Shown here: positions 1-8,698 of the stretch, in pieces
How positions within the stretch are numbered: position 1 is the first letter of the stretch
How the letters are laid out: every line of letters starts with the position of its first letter
Translations under genes and position numbers: made by a program
Source: Paenibacillus curdlanolyticus YK9
GTDB taxonomy: Bacteria; Bacillota; Bacilli; Paenibacillales; Paenibacillaceae
Length of the DNA stretch: 64,000 bases
Direction: 5' to 3'
Assembly: GCF_000179615.1 (NCBI RefSeq)
Contig: NZ_AEDD01000010.1
Location: forward strand, 221,774 to 285,773
Notes under the pieces: generated by a model
Told to the model about the DNA's origin: nothing
What the model saw: the letters and a program-made list of their open reading frames with translations, nothing else
The model's database searches: none

Positions 1-294
1 GCGCCTTACAATCTTGATGAATACGGCATCTTCGTGCTGGGATGCACGCATTACCCGTTCTACAGGAACATCCTGCGCGCCATGCTGCCGCCGCATATTC
101 AAATAGTGGATGGCAATGCCGGCACTGTGAAGCGCCTGTCCGCCCTCCTGAACCGGTTCGGCATCGAAGGCCGCGGCCACGGCCACGTCGACTTCATGTG
201 CACAGGCAATGAGCCTGCTTATCTGGATAAAATGCAAACCGCGCTCGCTTACGTCAACAGCAATCTTGCGTCTGCCGAAGACACGCCATCATAG
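1..294 (+). CDS. murI: Glutamate racemase, C-terminal part (5' end outside window)
   Basis: Last 97 codons of a glutamate racemase, the cytoplasmic enzyme that makes D-glutamate for peptidoglycan. The reading frame is open from base 1, so the start lies left of the window. The motif LGCTHYP (bases 37-57) carries the second catalytic cysteine of the aspartate/glutamate racemase family and is followed by the IVDGNAGT segment typical of MurI. The tail after about residue 85 is not conserved in the family. A strong bidirectional hairpin follows the stop. The family call rests on these motifs; a paralogous Asp/Glu racemase cannot be excluded because the N-terminal half is not visible. Confidence 0.85.
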   Translation, partial: APYNLDEYGIFVLGCTHYPFYRNILRAMLPPHIQIVDGNAGTVKRLSALLNRFGIEGRGHGHVDFMCTGNEPAYLDKMQTALAYVNSNLASAEDTPS

Positions 295-320
295 TCTTAT
301 ATTGCTTAGTTAAACCAAAC

Positions 321-361
321 AAAAAGCCGGACATCCTCCATTTAAGAGGTGTCCGGCTTTC
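321..361. terminator. Bidirectional intrinsic terminator
   Basis: Inverted repeat AAAGCCGGACA-N-CCTC / GAGG-N-TGTCCGGCTTT with an A-run on the left and T-run on the right, placed between the convergent murI and protease genes. It can serve both. Confidence 0.85.
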
Positions 362-368
362 ATCTTAA

Positions 369-1922
369 TTAGTTAATTTTGATTCGTTGAACCGAATCAT
401 CGCTGTCATCATACGGGTCAACGCTATAGTATATATACCCTTCCTTATAATCCACGATTCCGAGCAAGAAATTATAGAATAGGTTATATCCGCTTCCATC
501 CTTTTCGATCGCTTCCGCCGGGAAGCCAACTGGAGATTCATTGAAATCAGCGTCTATGAAGAACGTGCACAAGATATCCGATAGCTTCAAATCATCATGC
601 AGTTCATTCGAAATAAAATAGATCAGATCAGGCAAATAGAGGTCGTCTTTTTTCTGAAGCTCCATTAGTGCAAGATATTCATCATAATCCTGCATAACGC
701 CGCCAATCGTAAATGTTTTATCATCATTTTGTTTAGCAACCCAGACGAAATGAAGCTTCAATCCGCTATCAACCGGGATTACATTGTAATTCTCATTTAA
801 ATAACTCATGAGTTCCTTGGCAGTCATCTGCGTACCATCAGGCTTCGTAGACGTTGCTGGCGCCTTCTCTGTCATCGTCACATTCGTTCTCGGCAGATTC
901 AGGAATTTCGTTACATCCGTCGATGGAATCGCGAGATTGATGTTAGCTGAGCTGTCGATCTTCGCCGTCGTAATGCCGACCAGCTCGCCTCTCATGTTGA
1001 ACAATGCGCCGCCGCTGCTTCCGTGGTCGATTGGCGTTGAAATTTGAATGTAGTTCTGTCCGTCCACAACGCGGCTCGGCGAACTTACCAGGCCTGCTGT
1101 CAGCGAGTTTGTGAAACCAAGCGGCGATCCGATTGCAACAACCGACTCGCCCAGCTTCAGCTTGGAGGAATCGCCGATTGTAACAGTTGGAAGGCCTGTA
1201 GCGTCGATTTTGAGCAGCGCGAGATCTCTCTTCTCGTCTTTGGCCAGAATCGTCGTAGTCTTATACGTCTTCTTATCTTCGGTATAAATCTTAGCGCTGG
1301 CTGCACCGTCAATGACATGATAGTTTGTAATAACTTCGCCGCTGGCGCCGACGATTACGCCGCTGCCGCTCGCGAGCACCTTATCCTTGCTGTCCGATAC
1401 TTCGATATAAACCACGCGGTTGGACAGGTCTCCAATTTCTTCAACCGTCTTGTTGCCCGTCGTTGGCGTGGTCGTTGGATCGGTTGTTGGCGTCGTCGGC
1501 GTCGTTCCCTTTGGCGACGTGATATAGATGGTTTTCCCTTTAATGCTTAGCCCGTAATCGAACGATTGGCTTACGAACCGCAGCGGCACGTACGTTACGT
1601 TTTTTACCGACTTGGGCGCCACGTTTAGCTTAATCGGCTGGCCATTCTTGAACGCAACCGTCTGTCCAATGACAAGCTGTACTGTGTTGCTGCCCTTAAC
1701 AGCCTTCACCGTGCTCGTCTTTGGATCAAACGTAATGCTTGCCCCCATGGCTTCGAACAAATTGCGGAATGGGACTAGCGTTGTTCCATTTTCCTCTAGA
1801 ACGCTATTGGAAAATTTAAGTTTGGTATTATCTAGATAAACCTGGGTAGATACTTCCGACGCAAACGCCATTGATGGGAGTAACATGAAGATGATGAATA
1901 ATAGCAGCGTGACTTTCTTCAC
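369..1922 (-). CDS. Secreted HtrA-like serine protease with N-terminal copper-amine-oxidase-like domain
   Basis: 517-residue exported protein. Residues 1-21 are a signal peptide (hydrophobic core, AFA cleavage). Residues about 26-137 are two copies of the copper-amine-oxidase N-terminal-like module (TTLVPFRNLFEAMGA; VTYVPLRFVSQSF), a wall or stalk domain common in Paenibacillus exoproteins. A Thr/Pro linker (140-157) leads to an S1C trypsin-like domain with visible triad His202 (TNYHVI), Asp233 (RDLALLK) and Ser303 (HGSSGGAL). No PDZ domain follows; instead there is a 165-residue acidic C-terminal region I do not recognise. The start is GTG, preceded by AAAGGAG. It probably acts on misfolded or extracellular proteins at the cell surface. 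The protease call is secure; the substrate is unknown. Confidence 0.9.
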   Translation of the reverse strand: MKKVTLLLFIIFMLLPSMAFASEVSTQVYLDNTKLKFSNSVLEENGTTLVPFRNLFEAMGASITFDPKTSTVKAVKGSNTVQLVIGQTVAFKNGQPIKLNVAPKSVKNVTYVPLRFVSQSFDYGLSIKGKTIYITSPKGTTPTTPTTDPTTTPTTGNKTVEEIGDLSNRVVYIEVSDSKDKVLASGSGVIVGASGEVITNYHVIDGAASAKIYTEDKKTYKTTTILAKDEKRDLALLKIDATGLPTVTIGDSSKLKLGESVVAIGSPLGFTNSLTAGLVSSPSRVVDGQNYIQISTPIDHGSSGGALFNMRGELVGITTAKIDSSANINLAIPSTDVTKFLNLPRTNVTMTEKAPATSTKPDGTQMTAKELMSYLNENYNVIPVDSGLKLHFVWVAKQNDDKTFTIGGVMQDYDEYLALMELQKKDDLYLPDLIYFISNELHDDLKLSDILCTFFIDADFNESPVGFPAEAIEKDGSGYNLFYNFLLGIVDYKEGYIYYSVDPYDDSDDSVQRIKIN

Positions 1923-2063
1923 TCTAGCAATCTCCTTTAACTAACAATGTAGTAGAACAGGACCATTATACCACCTACTTCGTTACTAATAACCTATAAT
2001 TTTCTTAAATTATTATATTCTATTAATCCAAATCTTAACTATTCTTAAGAGATGTGCCGTCAG

Positions 2064-2090
2064 ACAAAAAAAGGTCCCTCATCGGGACCT
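2064..2090 (-). terminator. Intrinsic terminator of the epimerase gene
   Basis: GC stem AGGTCCC/GGGACCT with a TCATC loop, followed on the minus strand by a run of seven T. It lies just past the stop at 2104. Confidence 0.8.
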
Positions 2091-2103
2091 CCGGCCGCGT
2101 CCA

Positions 2104-2808
2104 TTACTGCTTGCGTGTGCGATGGCCGCTAGCCAACCGCTCAATGTCCCGTGCCTCAAGAATCGGGCGATCATAGCCCATCGTAGCCGCATGAATCATC
2201 GCAACGCCGAGCTGCCGGAGCGTCAGCATATGCTTCGGAAACAGCAGCTTCGCCATTGGATACAGCCAGGAGATATAGCGGTAATACTTATGTGCATTGC
2301 GCAGCCCTTTGGTGGGATGCAAATAGCCCGGACGGAACATGTAAGCCGCCTTTAGCGGCAGCTGCATGAGCTCGTTTTCGGTTTTGCCTTTTACGCGCGC
2401 CCACATGGAACGCCCCTGCTCCGTACTATCCGTCCCCGCGCCCGTTACATACGTCAAGACCATCTCTGGATTTAACCGTGCCAGCGTGCTTGCGACATGC
2501 AGCGTGAGGCCATAGGTGACGCTTGTATAATCTGCTTCCGTCATCCCCACCGAGGACACGCCTAAGCAGAAAAAGCAGGCGTTATATCCGGTCAAGTCCG
2601 ACTCAATCAACGACAGGTCATGAAAGTCCGAATGGATGACTTCTTGCAGCTTGGGATGCTGCCTGCCGCATGGCTTCCTTCCAAGTACAAGCACCCGCTC
2701 CACCTCCGGATGGCGGAGGCACTCCTCGAGCACGCCCTCGCCAACCATTCCCGTTACGCCTGTAATGATGACGCGAATCTTCCTGCCCGCATACTCATAC
2801 TCTGCCAT
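2104..2808 (-). CDS. NAD(P)-binding epimerase/SDR-like protein
   Basis: 234-residue cytoplasmic Rossmann protein. The nucleotide-binding loop GVTGMVGEGV lies at residues 14-23, a VLVLGR strand follows, and a central CFFCLGVSSVGMTEADYTSV segment resembles the NAD-dependent epimerase / NmrA-like branch (YbjT/HTATIP2-type). No clear YxxxK catalytic pair is visible, so it may bind nucleotide without classical epimerase chemistry. The frame is open well upstream, but ATG 2808 is chosen because a GGGGG ribosome site precedes it and the Rossmann fold starts right after it. It is monocistronic, with terminators on both sides. Substrate unknown. Confidence 0.75.
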   Translation of the reverse strand: MAEYEYAGRKIRVIITGVTGMVGEGVLEECLRHPEVERVLVLGRKPCGRQHPKLQEVIHSDFHDLSLIESDLTGYNACFFCLGVSSVGMTEADYTSVTYGLTLHVASTLARLNPEMVLTYVTGAGTDSTEQGRSMWARVKGKTENELMQLPLKAAYMFRPGYLHPTKGLRNAHKYYRYISWLYPMAKLLFPKHMLTLRQLGVAMIHAATMGYDRPILEARDIERLASGHRTRKQ

Positions 2809-2910
2809 TATGATGCAGCCCCCTTGTACATAAGTCCTTGCTATCCATTCCAATTCTATCGGACAGTATATAGCTTCCCGCTGGCGAATACAAACCCCGC
2901 TTTCTTCTAC

Positions 2911-2938
2911 CAAAAAAAGACCCTCCGAAGAGGGCCCT
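2911..2938 (-). terminator. Intrinsic terminator of the chemoreceptor gene
   Basis: Stem GGCCCTC-TTCG-GAGGGTC followed on the minus strand by a T-run, directly after the chemoreceptor stop. Confidence 0.8.
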
Positions 2939-2941
2939 AGC

Positions 2942-4699
2942 CTATACCTTAACCTGCCTGAGCGCTTCACCCATCTCTGCCGCCTTGCCATTGAGCTCTC
3001 GAGACGCCTCATGCAGCTGCCTGATCAACTGCAGCTGTTGGTCCGTCAACTGCTCGATCTGGCGCGACTGCTCCGATACGCCGCCTGCGATATCGGCCAT
3101 ATTGCCGACTGTCGCCGCCACCTCCTGCGAGCCTGCCGACAGCTGTTCAACCGTAGAGGACACCTCCAGAATCTGATCAGTTACGAGCTGGAACGCATCC
3201 ACCGTAAAATCAAAGGATTGCTCCGCTTGCAGTGACAAACGCGAGCCTTCCTTGATTTCGTTCGTCGCGGCCTCCATATGCGCCCGGATCGCGCTGGCTT
3301 CACGCCCAATGCCGCTTAGCAGCTCCGTTACATGCTGGACAGCCGCTGCTGAATTTTCCGCCAGCTTCCTCACCTCAGCCGCAACGACCGAGAAGCCTCG
3401 GCCATGCTCGCCTGCCCGCGCCGCTTCAATGGATGCATTAAGCGCCAACAGCTTCGTCTGCGTCGCAAAATCCTGAATATTCGTCAGCGCCTCCGTCATC
3501 TGATGGCCGCTGCCCTCCAGCTTGATCGCGATCTCTCTCGTTTCCTCTGCCGAAGCGGAGATGCTTACCATTTGCGCAGTCATCGAATGAATCGTTTCCC
3601 TGCCGGAATGCGCGGTTCCCAGCGCTTCCTGCGCTGCTGTCGATACGGCGCCCGATGACTCTGCAATTCGAAGAATGCCTTGCGTCATCTCTTCCATGGC
3701 TGCAGCATTATCCTGAGCACTCTGCCGCTGCGCCTGCGTCCCTGTAAGAATGCTGTGAACCGACTGATTCATCGTTTCGCCCATGCCGAGCATTTCGTCT
3801 GCTGATCCAGCGAAGGTGCCCGACGACACAATCAGCTGCTCCGAAGTCGTCGTTATACGCGATACGATAGCGCCAATTCGGTCGTTTAAATGCGTTGACA
3901 TCACCAGCATTGCACGATAGGTTTTGCCGATCTCATCATGCGACTTCACTGGATTCGCAAGCAGCATCTGGTTCGCTTCCCCCAGCTCCCCTGCCGCCAT
4001 CCGCTCGGCGCTCGCCGTCACCGTACGCAGCGGACGAAGGGCAATTGCAACGAACCATGTCATAAAGCTTATTGCAATGAGCGCAACCGCCAGCATAATG
4101 GCATATAGCGGGATGCTTTTACGCGTTACCTGGCTCGCCAATCCTGCCAGCACCGTCGCATCCGTATCGATTCCCAACGCTCCGATAACCTTGCCGTCGG
4201 CTGCTTTCATAGGCACGTAAGCCGATATGTAATTGCCGTACTGCTCATTCTCGATCAGCGGCGAGCTTGCGCGCGAGCCTTCCAGCACTAGCTTTACCGC
4301 ATCAGTCGGCATATCCGTTGATTCATTAATCGGAGAAGCGAGCGGATCGCCCTTCGGGCGTCCATCGATCATAAGGAGAGGCTCATTCCCCGCATTAAAT
4401 TGAACAAAATAAACGTACCGCGCACCGATCGACAAACGGAATTGGTCCAGCTCGCTGCGAAGCGACCAATACAAATCCGTTTCTTTGGGCTCGGCCAAAA
4501 ACGACGCATACTTGCTGGCATCCAGCTGCTTGGCATAATTCTCTGCAATACTCATGTTGTAGGAGCTTACCGCATCTTCTACTGCCGTTCTCGTATTATA
4601 AACCTGCAGCAGGATATTGCCCGCCACCGTTAATGCAATGACAGCCGCCACTCCTAGCAGAATGCGGGCCGTCAGCCGCGCGCGAACCCATGTAATCAT
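2942..4699 (-). CDS. Methyl-accepting chemotaxis protein
   Basis: 585-residue transmembrane receptor that would signal to the CheA/CheW array. TM1 is at about residues 12-32, then an extracytoplasmic sensor of about 155 residues (possible single Cache), TM2 at about 196-220, a HAMP domain and a long coiled-coil signalling domain. The conserved hairpin tip reads [17 protein letters not shown] followed by [17 protein letters not shown] 4699 is preferred because AGGAGAGG sits 9 nt upstream. An in-frame TTG at 4759, also with a GGAGGG upstream, would add 20 polar residues before TM1. The ligand is unknown. No other che genes are nearby, as usual for stand-alone receptors. Confidence 0.93.
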   Translation of the reverse strand: MITWVRARLTARILLGVAAVIALTVAGNILLQVYNTRTAVEDAVSSYNMSIAENYAKQLDASKYASFLAEPKETDLYWSLRSELDQFRLSIGARYVYFVQFNAGNEPLLMIDGRPKGDPLASPINESTDMPTDAVKLVLEGSRASSPLIENEQYGNYISAYVPMKAADGKVIGALGIDTDATVLAGLASQVTRKSIPLYAIMLAVALIAISFMTWFVAIALRPLRTVTASAERMAAGELGEANQMLLANPVKSHDEIGKTYRAMLVMSTHLNDRIGAIVSRITTTSEQLIVSSGTFAGSADEMLGMGETMNQSVHSILTGTQAQRQSAQDNAAAMEEMTQGILRIAESSGAVSTAAQEALGTAHSGRETIHSMTAQMVSISASAEETREIAIKLEGSGHQMTEALTNIQDFATQTKLLALNASIEAARAGEHGRGFSVVAAEVRKLAENSAAAVQHVTELLSGIGREASAIRAHMEAATNEIKEGSRLSLQAEQSFDFTVDAFQLVTDQILEVSSTVEQLSAGSQEVAATVGNMADIAGGVSEQSRQIEQLTDQQLQLIRQLHEASRELNGKAAEMGEALRQVKV

Positions 4700-4877
4700 C
4701 GTTTCGTTCCTCTCCTGGTTGTCGATTCGGTTAATTTTGGTATGATGTAAATTCGACAACAGACTGAAAATCCCTCCTTTTTAACTAGTTCTTAATGCCC
4801 ATTAAACAGACTCCCCTCATCGCAGCCGGCATCATCCGCGCGGTCCACGAGGAGCAAACCTAAGACGGGCAGTCCCG

Positions 4878-4905
4878 TTGACACTTACTTGTGCTAAACT
4901 AGACA
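4878..4905 (+). promoter_or_regulatory. Candidate sigma-A promoter for exoA
   Basis: A perfect TTGACA -35 (4878-4883) and a weak TAGACA -10 (4900-4905) with a 16-nt spacer, about 40 bp before the exoA start. The -10 is poor, so this is tentative. Confidence 0.35.
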
Positions 4906-4947
4906 CTACTAAGCATATGGACAAGAAAGCGAAGAAGGAGACTTGCA

Positions 4948-5715
4948 ATGAAGCTCATCTCTTGGAACGTTAACGGTTTGCGCGCTTGCGTAACCAAAGG
5001 CTTTATGGACTACTTCAACGAAAGTGACGCCGATATTTTCTGCTTGCAGGAAACGAAGCTGCAGGCGGGCCAAATCGAGCTGCCGCTCGAGGGCCGCTAT
5101 TCGCAATATTGGAATTATGCAGTAAAGAAAGGCTACTCCGGCACCGCCGTCTTCACGAAGGTCGAGCCGTTAACCGTACGTTACGGTATCGAAGAGGACT
5201 CCGAGGATGAGGGGCGTATTCTAACGCTGGAATTCGACCGCTTCTATCTCGTAAACGTCTATACGCCTAACGCAAAACGTGACTTATCCCGACTCGGCTA
5301 TCGGCTGGAGTGGGAGGATCGTTTCCGGGCATACTTGCTGGAGCTTGACGCCCAGAAGCCTGTCATCGTATGCGGCGATCTGAACGTCGCGCATCAAGAA
5401 ATCGATTTGAAAAATGCCAAATCCAATCATGGCAACTCCGGCTTCACGACAGAGGAGCGCGGCAAAATGACGGATCTGCTCGAATCAGGCTTCATCGATA
5501 CGTTCCGTCATCTGCATCCTGAACGGGATGATGCGTTCAGTTGGTGGTCGTTCATGCCGAAGGTCCGTGAACGGAACATCGGCTGGCGGATCGATTATTT
5601 CCTTGCATCCGCTAGATTGGCGCCGCATGTGACGGACGCCGGTATTGATTCCGCTATTCTAGGGAGCGACCACTGCCCTGTCATGGTGCAGCTGGAGGAC
5701 GCTTGGCTCAAGTGA
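4948..5715 (+). CDS. exoA: Exodeoxyribonuclease III / AP endonuclease
   Basis: 255 residues, the usual length of ExoA/XthA. It incises DNA 5' of abasic sites and has 3'-5' exonuclease and phosphatase activity in base-excision repair. The metal and catalytic motifs of the EEP fold are all present: WNVNG (6-10), LQETK with Glu35, the CGDLNVAH block with Asp144 and Asn146, WRIDYFL with Asp216, and SDHCP with Asp241-His242. AGAAGGAGA lies 8 nt before the ATG. Flanked by unrelated genes and a strong terminator, so probably monocistronic. Confidence 0.95.
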   Translation: MKLISWNVNGLRACVTKGFMDYFNESDADIFCLQETKLQAGQIELPLEGRYSQYWNYAVKKGYSGTAVFTKVEPLTVRYGIEEDSEDEGRILTLEFDRFYLVNVYTPNAKRDLSRLGYRLEWEDRFRAYLLELDAQKPVIVCGDLNVAHQEIDLKNAKSNHGNSGFTTEERGKMTDLLESGFIDTFRHLHPERDDAFSWWSFMPKVRERNIGWRIDYFLASARLAPHVTDAGIDSAILGSDHCPVMVQLEDAWLK

Positions 5716-5728
5716 ACATGCGCAACAA

Positions 5729-5776
5729 ACAAACGAGCAATGACTAGCGATCCAAGTCGCTGTTCATTGCTCGTTT
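5729..5776. terminator. Bidirectional terminator between exoA and the fibre gene
   Basis: Long stem AACGAGCAATGA / TCATTGCTCGTT with a second inner pairing (AGCGA/TCGCT) between two converging genes. Confidence 0.8.
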
Positions 5777-5801
5777 TCAGCTGCACGCCTCAACTATGCT
5801 T

Positions 5802-8462
5802 CTATTTAAGCAAAATTCGCACAAGCCCATCGCTTATCCGTTTCATCACCCGATAACCATCAGCCGCTGCCGTGGCAATTCCCTCGTCATTCGGCTTGCA
5901 ATAGCCATTAACCAAGCAGGTGCCGTCGTCGCGAACGATTAGCTTGCCGAGCATGCCGACAGCTACCCACTCCGGACGCTCCCTGCGGGGCACATATGTC
6001 TGTTCGGGATCGTAATCCGGATTCAGAATCCGGTCGCCCTGCTCATCCTTCAATATGCGCCCGTACTCATCCTTTAGAAATAAGCCCTGCCAGCGCAGAT
6101 CACTGGAATCTGCCACGAAAGCAGGCGTGGCGCTTGTTATGCCAAGAATATACGAATCCGAGGCAGATGCCCGCATAATCCGATCTCCGCTCAAGGTTAC
6201 AAAATAGCCGACGTCGATCGGCTGCCCGTCTGCTGTCTCGAACATTTCTGCATAGTCCGCAGCAGCTGGGGCTAGAACCGCGCCATCCAAATAGAGATTG
6301 CCGCCCGGCCCATCCAATATAACAGAGTTGAGCGTCGGCCCGATCGCCAAGCCGTTGGCGACATGAAAGGAATTCGCGAACCGAGCTGTACCGTTTTCCC
6401 CCATAATATAAGCGCCAGTAAGTCCGCCGGTATTCGTATTCGAGCCGCCGGCGAAGGAATTCAAAGCATTCGCTACCGTGTTGCTGCCTGCTGAATGGGA
6501 GTTATCGCCGCTTGCCGTTGTGACGTTGCCTTCGGCATGGGCATTAATTCCGCTCGCAATCGTATTGGTGCCTTCGGCATGCGAGTTGGCGCCATTCGCT
6601 TGCGACGCAAGCCCTTCCGCATGGGAACGGTCGCCTAAGGCAATCGTCGCCTCGCCCTCCGCGTGCGAAGAGCCTCCCGTTGCCTGCGTATTCAGGCCCT
6701 CGGCATGTGCGGCATTCCCGCCTGACACCGTACCGCTTCCCTCCGCATGAGAGCTGCCGCCATTGGCCTGCGTGCCCAACCCTTCGGCATGGGAACGAAT
6801 TCCGTTCGCAATCGTTCCTTCTCCCTCGGCATGCGAGTTCATCCCCACCGATTGCGAGTTCAAGCCTTCGGCATGCGATGCGTCACCGATTGCCCTTGCG
6901 CCCAAACCCTCGGCATGAGACCGCTGCCCGCTGGCAATCGTCCCTTCGCCCTCCGCATGGGCAGAAATCGCGGTTGCTTGCGTAAACGCTCCCTCGGCAT
7001 GTGAATTGTCGAGGGATGCCAACGTGTTGAAACCTTCCGCATGCGCTTGCGGCCCAGTCGCTCGCGCGCCGCCGCCTTCCGCATGCGAATTGTTGCCCGT
7101 CGCTTGCGTGCCGGAGCCTTCCGCATGGGCATTGCTTGCGCTTGCGATCGTGCCGGAGCCTTCGGCATGCGCGCTGCTGCCGCCCGCCGACGTTCCGCTG
7201 CCTTCCGCATGCGCGCTAGTCCCGCCCGCCGTCGTCGTATCGCCTTCGGCATGCGAATTGTTGCCATTCGCCGCCGTATTGACGCCTTCGGCATGCGCGT
7301 TGGTTCCATTCGCCGTCGTACCAGCGCCTTCCGCATGCGAATTCGCTCCGTTAGCAGTCGTGCCAGTACCCTCGGCGTGCGAATTCGCTCCATTCGCCGT
7401 CGTGCCGCCGCCCTCGGCATGCGAGTTATCCCCCTGCGCCGTCGTCCCTGCGCCCTCCGCATGTGAATCATTGCCTATAGCGCGCGTCCCCGCACCCTCG
7501 GCATGCGAGCCGGTACCGCTTGCCGTCGTGCTGTCTCCCTCCGCGTGCGCATTCGCGCCGGAGGCCAACGTCCCATTGCCTTCCGCATGCGAATTGTCGC
7601 CAGTAGCCATTGTGCTGTCGCCTTCCGCATGCGAATTAGCGCCTAAAGCTACCGTAACATTACCCTCCGCATGTGAATTGACGCCGTTAGCCATCGTGCT
7701 ATTGCCCTCGGAATGGGCAAACTCTGCATTCGCCTGCGTCATGCCGCCCTCAGCATGAGCGCCATGGCCGTTTGCAATCGTCCCTTCCCCTTCGGCATGC
7801 GAAGCCTCTGCGATGACAGTCGTCAACGTATCGCGCCCTTCGGCGAAGGAGCAGGCGCCGAGTGCGACCGCATTACAGCCCACGGTAATCGGCGGACCCT
7901 GCGGCCCAGCAGGACCAGTAGCTCCGGCTGGACCCGGAGGCCCCTGCGGTCCGACTAGCCCCTGACTAATAATCGTATTGAGGCTATTATCGATGTGCTG
8001 CACGATTTGCAGAATCTGATTGAGAATCTCCTGATTGACTTCCAGTCGAACATTAATCGATTGCACATTGAACATGAACACCTTCAGCGTAACGGCAATG
8101 GATACTGCAATCATCGGGGTAACGAGCAGTTCGGCGAGCACAAGTTCGAGCACTGCAAGCCGGATAGCACGCTCGGCGGCGCCCGGGCACAGCTTGTGGA
8201 GCAGCTTATTCAGATTGGACAGCGCGCGCCGCAGCTTCTTCAGCGCCTCTGGGTCGCGATTCATCAGCACCAGAGGGACGAGTGCATCTATAAGTTGAAG
8301 CAAACGCCGCAGACGCTGCGCTTCCCGCCTCGTTATTGTTATGTGAACGCATGACTTGGCTTTAATAACGGGCTTGCAGCAGCAGCGTTTCTTTGGAACG
8401 CGGCATATTTTTTTCCGTCTCAACTTGCGACGATTCGCTTTGTGTACCTTACATCCACCCAT
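5802..8462 (-). CDS. Giant surface or spore fibre: collagen-like stretch, about 34 YadA-head-like repeats, G2-type autoproteolytic C-terminus
   Basis: 886-residue modular fibre. Residues 1-45 are Lys/Arg/Cys-rich (CCCK at 27-30) with no signal peptide. Residues 95-130 are hydrophobic and 135-168 are a heptad-like coiled coil. Residues 171-190 are Gly-X-Y collagen repeats. Residues about 204-679 are tandem 14-residue repeats, consensus SHAEGxGTxAxGxN, with 30 exact HAEG cores plus four degenerate ones (FAEG, HSEG, HSAG, FAGG). This is the YadA/Hia head (trimeric left-handed beta-roll) signature. The C-terminal 207 residues (ADYAEMFE, VGYFVTL, YILGITSATP) match the peptidase G2 autoproteolytic chaperone domain known from phage tail fibres. 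GGGAGGTGA precedes ATG 8462. Absence of a signal peptide and the Cys-rich basic N-terminus suggest a spore coat/exosporium or phage-derived fibre rather than a Sec-exported adhesin. Trimer assembly and self-cleavage are inferred. Confidence 0.85.
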   Translation of the reverse strand: MGGCKVHKANRRKLRRKKICRVPKKRCCCKPVIKAKSCVHITITRREAQRLRRLLQLIDALVPLVLMNRDPEALKKLRRALSNLNKLLHKLCPGAAERAIRLAVLELVLAELLVTPMIAVSIAVTLKVFMFNVQSINVRLEVNQEILNQILQIVQHIDNSLNTIISQGLVGPQGPPGPAGATGPAGPQGPPITVGCNAVALGACSFAEGRDTLTTVIAEASHAEGEGTIANGHGAHAEGGMTQANAEFAHSEGNSTMANGVNSHAEGNVTVALGANSHAEGDSTMATGDNSHAEGNGTLASGANAHAEGDSTTASGTGSHAEGAGTRAIGNDSHAEGAGTTAQGDNSHAEGGGTTANGANSHAEGTGTTANGANSHAEGAGTTANGTNAHAEGVNTAANGNNSHAEGDTTTAGGTSAHAEGSGTSAGGSSAHAEGSGTIASASNAHAEGSGTQATGNNSHAEGGGARATGPQAHAEGFNTLASLDNSHAEGAFTQATAISAHAEGEGTIASGQRSHAEGLGARAIGDASHAEGLNSQSVGMNSHAEGEGTIANGIRSHAEGLGTQANGGSSHAEGSGTVSGGNAAHAEGLNTQATGGSSHAEGEATIALGDRSHAEGLASQANGANSHAEGTNTIASGINAHAEGNVTTASGDNSHSAGSNTVANALNSFAGGSNTNTGGLTGAYIMGENGTARFANSFHVANGLAIGPTLNSVILDGPGGNLYLDGAVLAPAAADYAEMFETADGQPIDVGYFVTLSGDRIMRASASDSYILGITSATPAFVADSSDLRWQGLFLKDEYGRILKDEQGDRILNPDYDPEQTYVPRRERPEWVAVGMLGKLIVRDDGTCLVNGYCKPNDEGIATAAADGYRVMKRISDGLVRILLK
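5931..6420 (-). other. Region encoding the G2-type self-cleaving domain
   Basis: Sub-feature of the fibre gene. The motifs ADYAEMFE, DGQPIDVGYFVTL and YILGITSATPAFV fit the peptidase G2 / intramolecular-chaperone family, normally cleaved off after the fibre trimerises. Family known mainly from Bacillus phages. Confidence 0.6.
6420..7850 (-). repeat. 42-bp coding repeats (HAEG repeats)
   Basis: About 34 tandem 42-bp units encoding the 14-residue HAEG repeat. DNA identity between units is partial (the core GCATGCGAA... varies in third positions), so the protein repeat is kept while DNA has drifted. The repeats also keep long antisense frames open, which are artefacts. Confidence 0.85.
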
Positions 8463-8698
8463 TACCAGTCACCTCCCTATTTCCATGCCATCATATGAGG
8501 ACCGGAGCGGATAGACTGTTTAGCTGCCTAGCATCTACCAAAATGTGCAGATGTACGGTATATATCGCCGAGACCTCATAGTAGAGGACGGGCATAGGAC
8601 GGCTTCATCATAACTCCATAAAACGCGTACATTCCATTAACAAATCGCTCGTATGATTTGTCCGAACGATAATCAACCATTATGGGAGGATGAATCTA

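Noticed and set aside
6478..7758. Long plus-strand frames with Pro/Ser/Ala repeats inside the fibre gene
   Set aside because: They are antisense to the 42-bp coding repeats, stay open because of repeat composition, and lack ribosome sites.
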